From contig NZ_QUHC01000007.1 of NCBI RefSeq assembly GCF_003479425.1, forward strand, positions 62,001 through 126,000: DNA of 64,000 nt, written 5' to 3'. Source of the DNA: Odoribacter sp. AF15-53. GTDB taxonomy: Bacteria; Bacteroidota; Bacteroidia; Bacteroidales; Marinifilaceae. Position numbers and translations under genes: made by a program. Positions 62,001 to 64,000 of this stretch are shown here, piece by piece (position 1 is the first letter of the stretch; every line of letters begins with the position of its first letter). Below the pieces are notes generated by a model, which worked only from the letters and a program-made list of their open reading frames with translations, searched no databases and had not been told where the DNA came from.

Positions 62001-62718
62001 CAGTGTGCTGAAGCCGGTGGGGTATACGCCCGAAGGTTATGTGTTGTTGGAAGGGAGAGATGGTGCCCGGGAGACCATCTTGGACTATTCTTCCTCGCAC
62101 GTGATGGATTACGTGATTCCCCGGGAAGGACAGACGTTTAATGATAATAACTGGGTTTATTATTTAGGACCGATGGAACCGACGAGTTCATTGAGTTTTA
62201 GTAACCAGTTTAATTGGAAAGGGGTGACGTTCTCTTTCATGATTACAGGGCAGTTTGGTTATTATGTTATGAATAGTTATTATGATAGTTTTTCGCCCGA
62301 TCGCAGAAATCTTGCTGCTTATTCTAAACATCTGGACAAGGCTTTTGAGGTGTATGACAAGGGATATGCTAACCAGGCGTCTTATTCCGAATTGCCGCTT
62401 TATACTGATGGAAATGTGGAAGCTTTCCGGGGAGGGCTGGCATATTCTGCCACGATAGGGGCTGCCATGTATTTCAGGAATAATTTAATGAAAGGAGACC
62501 ATATCCGTTTAAACGAGGTGTTTTTGGGGTATGATCTGCCGCAAAGCTTGTTGGCGAAACAAGGGGTGTTTAATCATATAAATGTTTACGCGCAGGCGAG
62601 TAATTTAGGGCTGATTTGGAGTGCCAACGGGAAAATGGATCCTAATTATCCTCTTGGGAGTTTGAAACCGATGCCTGTTTTTACGTTTGGTTTGAGACTC
62701 GGTTTTAAGAGTTGGTAA
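59011..62718 (+). CDS. SusC/RagA TonB-dependent transporter with STN domain, locus 4
   Basis: 1235 residues from ATG 59011 (a TTG at 58987 is in frame but less likely). Signal peptide to about 42, STN about 46-118, carboxypeptidase-regulatory-like domain about 132-208 (DKQGIPLPGTTVVLKG), plug from about 214 (DVVVTGYQTISKERATGAY) with TVLKDAAATSIYGARAANG, and a long barrel ending in GLRLGFKSW. The plug signature differs from those of loci 1-3, marking a separate subfamily; with the GH95 gene this favours a fucosylated glycan as ligand (inference). Confidence 0.94.
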   Translation: MEKKCYAYMDRHRKLMKLILMMKATFILSVLFALQVHAGVYSQEVRVSMELEGVSIKQIINEIKLRTEFSFVYSDADLKGIENRNVVFKDATVVDILNSCLKGTGLKYSIEEKTIVIWKEFVRLEKKVEEKIVKGVVVDKQGIPLPGTTVVLKGTVSGVVSDSVGCFQIKLPEHGMHVLVFSFVGMKKQEIPVAGKSFIRVTMEEDSENLSDVVVTGYQTISKERATGAYSIVDEQALRQKPTSNLAQALVGLVPGLTVVSAPVDGQVRFAIRGQGTISQIGMGGANFKPDNDPLIVVDGFPISGYMLESDPFSSINPNDVESVTVLKDAAATSIYGARAANGVIVITTKKGRGGNRLELTADAYWSVSSRADLGYLFNMASAENQFRFEELMHKYDPINFASNDPYTKLSARRRYMSAPYSMLYERDSKKNLTAEEYEAKKQELVKLGNRGVWKDDLNEYIFRRMVRQQYNVSLRGTTEKLDYAFSASYDDEDSYLQENGSQRVLLNLTGNARLTRNLTFELALNTMFGKEENNGTSIESMRGWLSPWTRLADEEGQFVHVPTSQTVYEPLLMSGKYYAGKTPVDWTYNPVVDRDYTDNYSKTMNYRVQGGFDYRTTWGLKVSAKGQYEQRRYNKHVSYETESFYVRNLYNTYAELQETGRYISYFPNGGVFSNEGHTYEAYNLRGQVDYSMVKDKQAFNILVGSEVISATTEADPKVTRYGYNKYTNSVLTELDYVTKRDNIFGVSGYMPYEKLGSLSTLEDRFFSVYANAAYTYDDRYSLTVSFRTDASNFQAEDVRDKFSPFWSVGASWLISNELFMQQVSWVDQLKLRASYGIAGVAAGKRGTSSVTTVAVHPGNLIYSGNESFNTIAARGNNTLTWEKSRTLNIGVDVALFGHKLSGNVEFYNKYSYDVLATTTVPVISQGENSMLLNNAEILNRGVEFSIGSNLPVAGDLKWSGMMNYSYNHNELKKFGYTGPYMPVGTPYVVGHPIGSVSVLKPVGYTPEGYVLLEGRDGARETILDYSSSHVMDYVIPREGQTFNDNNWVYYLGPMEPTSSLSFSNQFNWKGVTFSFMITGQFGYYVMNSYYDSFSPDRRNLAAYSKHLDKAFEVYDKGYANQASYSELPLYTDGNVEAFRGGLAYSATIGAAMYFRNNLMKGDHIRLNEVFLGYDLPQSLLAKQGVFNHINVYAQASNLGLIWSANGKMDPNYPLGSLKPMPVFTFGLRLGFKSW

Positions 62719-62749
62719 AATGAGTGTGAATAAATTAACTGTAAGGAAT

Positions 62750-64000
62750 ATGAAAAAAATATATACAATCGTCACCCTGTTGGGAGCTATGATATTGAGT
62801 TCGTGCAGTGATTTTCTGGATGAGCCTACGGACAAGTCGGGTAGTGCTTACATTTATCACATGGATCAGCTTTATGGTTTGACAGGCAGCATAGATCTTT
62901 ATTTGTTTGATAAAGTTGATAATATAACCGGGGAGGGAGTTTCTTCCGGTGCTTACCTAACGGAATTTCTTCCGCTGACGGATGCAGTGGAACTGACACC
63001 GGAGTTTTACGTGTACGGGTTGTTGTCGAGCGAGTCGACCACTTATGAAGCGTATTGCTGGCAAGGAAAAACATTGACAACTTCAGATTGGATGTTATGG
63101 ACCTGGACTCCGGTTTGGGAACGGATTTATCGTTTCAATACGGTATTGGAATATCTGGATAAGGTGGTGCAGACGACCGAGGCAGTCCGTAATCAAGTGG
63201 AGGGCGAGGCGCGTTTCGGGAGGGCATATTATCATTTTATGCTGTTGACGCAGTATTGCCTGTGGGGGGATGATAAACCGGGCATCGGTTATCGGGATAA
63301 TACCATGGCAGGGGAGATTCCGGGCCGGGAGACGGTTGGCTATACGCTGAAACATATCTATGAGGATTTGAAACTGGCAGAAGAAGCGTTGACCAAAGCG
63401 GGACGTACGGCGTTTGACCGGGTACATAATTTCCGTCCGACGGTACCGACGGTGCAGGCGTTCCGGGCGCGGGTAGCCCTGTATCGGGGGGATTACGAGT
63501 TGGCATTGCAGAATGCTACGAATGCGTTGAAAGTCCACAGTACATTGGTGGATTTTAAAAATGAACCTGAATACGAGTTGACACCGTGGAGTTTTATTAG
63601 TATACTGGATGAAGCGGGTGAGCCGGTGGATGAAATCGTTATAAGTTCGATGTTTGATTTGGAGGACATGGATACAGAGGCGGTAGCGAAATATGAAGAG
63701 TTATATTTACCCAATGTATCTTGGGAAGGTTTAGGGGGAACCTGCCCGATTTCAGAGTCATTTTATAATCTTTGGGATCGGGAGAATGATGCTCGCTGGA
63801 TTTATTTCTATAGTTCTTGTACGCCGCTTTTGATGGCTTACGCTAATCTTGTCGAATTGGATGAAGATACTTGGACAGAATATATCAGTTATGAAAATTG
63901 GCAACATTTGAAACCTTGGAATTTGTATAGTTATTCGCGTTTCTCCGGTAATTCGCTTATTGGTATGACGACGGCAGAAATGTATCTGATAAAGGCCGAG
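62750..64000 (+). CDS. RagB/SusD family surface lipoprotein, locus 4, cut by right edge
   Basis: The frame is open to the end of the window (417 codons seen). ATG 62750 gives a lipoprotein signal ending in ILSSC (Cys19), then SDFLDEPTDKSG; an in-frame ATG at 62720 only adds ten residues. Helices EGEARFGRAYYHFMLLTQYC and ARVALYRGDYELALQNA fit the TPR part of SusD. The last visible segment TTAEMYLIKAE is the conserved C-terminal motif, so roughly 100-150 residues are missing. Confidence 0.92.
   Translation, partial: MKKIYTIVTLLGAMILSSCSDFLDEPTDKSGSAYIYHMDQLYGLTGSIDLYLFDKVDNITGEGVSSGAYLTEFLPLTDAVELTPEFYVYGLLSSESTTYEAYCWQGKTLTTSDWMLWTWTPVWERIYRFNTVLEYLDKVVQTTEAVRNQVEGEARFGRAYYHFMLLTQYCLWGDDKPGIGYRDNTMAGEIPGRETVGYTLKHIYEDLKLAEEALTKAGRTAFDRVHNFRPTVPTVQAFRARVALYRGDYELALQNATNALKVHSTLVDFKNEPEYELTPWSFISILDEAGEPVDEIVISSMFDLEDMDTEAVAKYEELYLPNVSWEGLGGTCPISESFYNLWDRENDARWIYFYSSCTPLLMAYANLVELDEDTWTEYISYENWQHLKPWNLYSYSRFSGNSLIGMTTAEMYLIKAE

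Noticed and set aside
1..64000. tRNA, rRNA, prophage or insertion-sequence genes
   Set aside because: I saw no tRNA-like cloverleaf, rRNA segment, transposase, integrase or phage gene on either strand by reading; a tRNA scan would settle the small RNAs.

Overview
The window reads as a chromosomal segment of a gut-type Bacteroidota (Bacteroidales). The evidence is the many SusC/SusD pairs, FecI-type ECF sigma factors with FecR anti-sigma factors, lipoprotein signal peptides, and promoters with a TAnnTTTG -7 box, in places with a TTTG-like -33 box 19 bp upstream. The cargo that recurs beside SusCD (DUF4843 and PKD-like lipoproteins, TlpA/thioredoxin proteins) suggests an Odoribacter/Butyricimonas-like lineage. 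That placement is inference from gene content only.

Layout. 1-806: 3' part of mutY. 844-13845: locus 1, made of sigma, FecR, SusC, SusD, DUF4843 lipoprotein, PKD-like lipoprotein, and three thioredoxin-fold proteins. 14093-15152: two small hypothetical genes. 15304-26796: locus 2, made of sigma, FecR, SusC, SusD, a short DUF4843 protein, three thioredoxin-fold proteins and a trypsin-like protease. 26942-37477: mainly housekeeping genes on the minus strand, namely a CCA-adding-type nucleotidyltransferase, the Na+/H+-translocating Rnf complex with an RseC-like protein, and the GTPases Der and Era; a HAD phosphatase lies on the plus strand. 37737-41394: an YD-repeat-like secreted protein, a YhcH-family protein and a class-C beta-lactamase-fold serine hydrolase. 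41462-53058: locus 3, made of sigma, FecR, SusC, SusD, DUF4843, PKD-like, an extra lipoprotein and a TlpA protein, followed by a PKD-like gene remnant. 53657-54148: a Spy/CpxP-like Cys-tailed protein. 54381 to the right edge: locus 4, in which a GH95 alpha-L-fucosidase-type enzyme sits between sigma and FecR, followed by SusC and the start of SusD.

How the genes work together. All four SusC proteins carry an N-terminal STN domain, so each can signal through its FecR to its ECF sigma factor when substrate binds at the outer membrane, and so switch on its own transport genes. SusC/SusD form the TonB-dependent channel and lid. DUF4843 and PKD-like lipoproteins are probably accessory surface subunits. 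The thioredoxin-fold proteins would act on thiols or disulfides in the periplasm. The repeated pairing of transport with thiol chemistry, and with a protease in locus 2, suggests that loci 1-3 import proteinaceous or disulfide-bearing ligands; locus 4 looks glycan-directed (fucose).

The intergenic DNA is unusually structured. There are tandem arrays of 7-, 9- and 11-bp units, often followed by an inverted array, and a family of about 90-bp palindromic elements in both orientations. Each FecR-SusC gap holds a hairpin, and one locus has two hairpins with the same loop. These are the least explained signals in the window.
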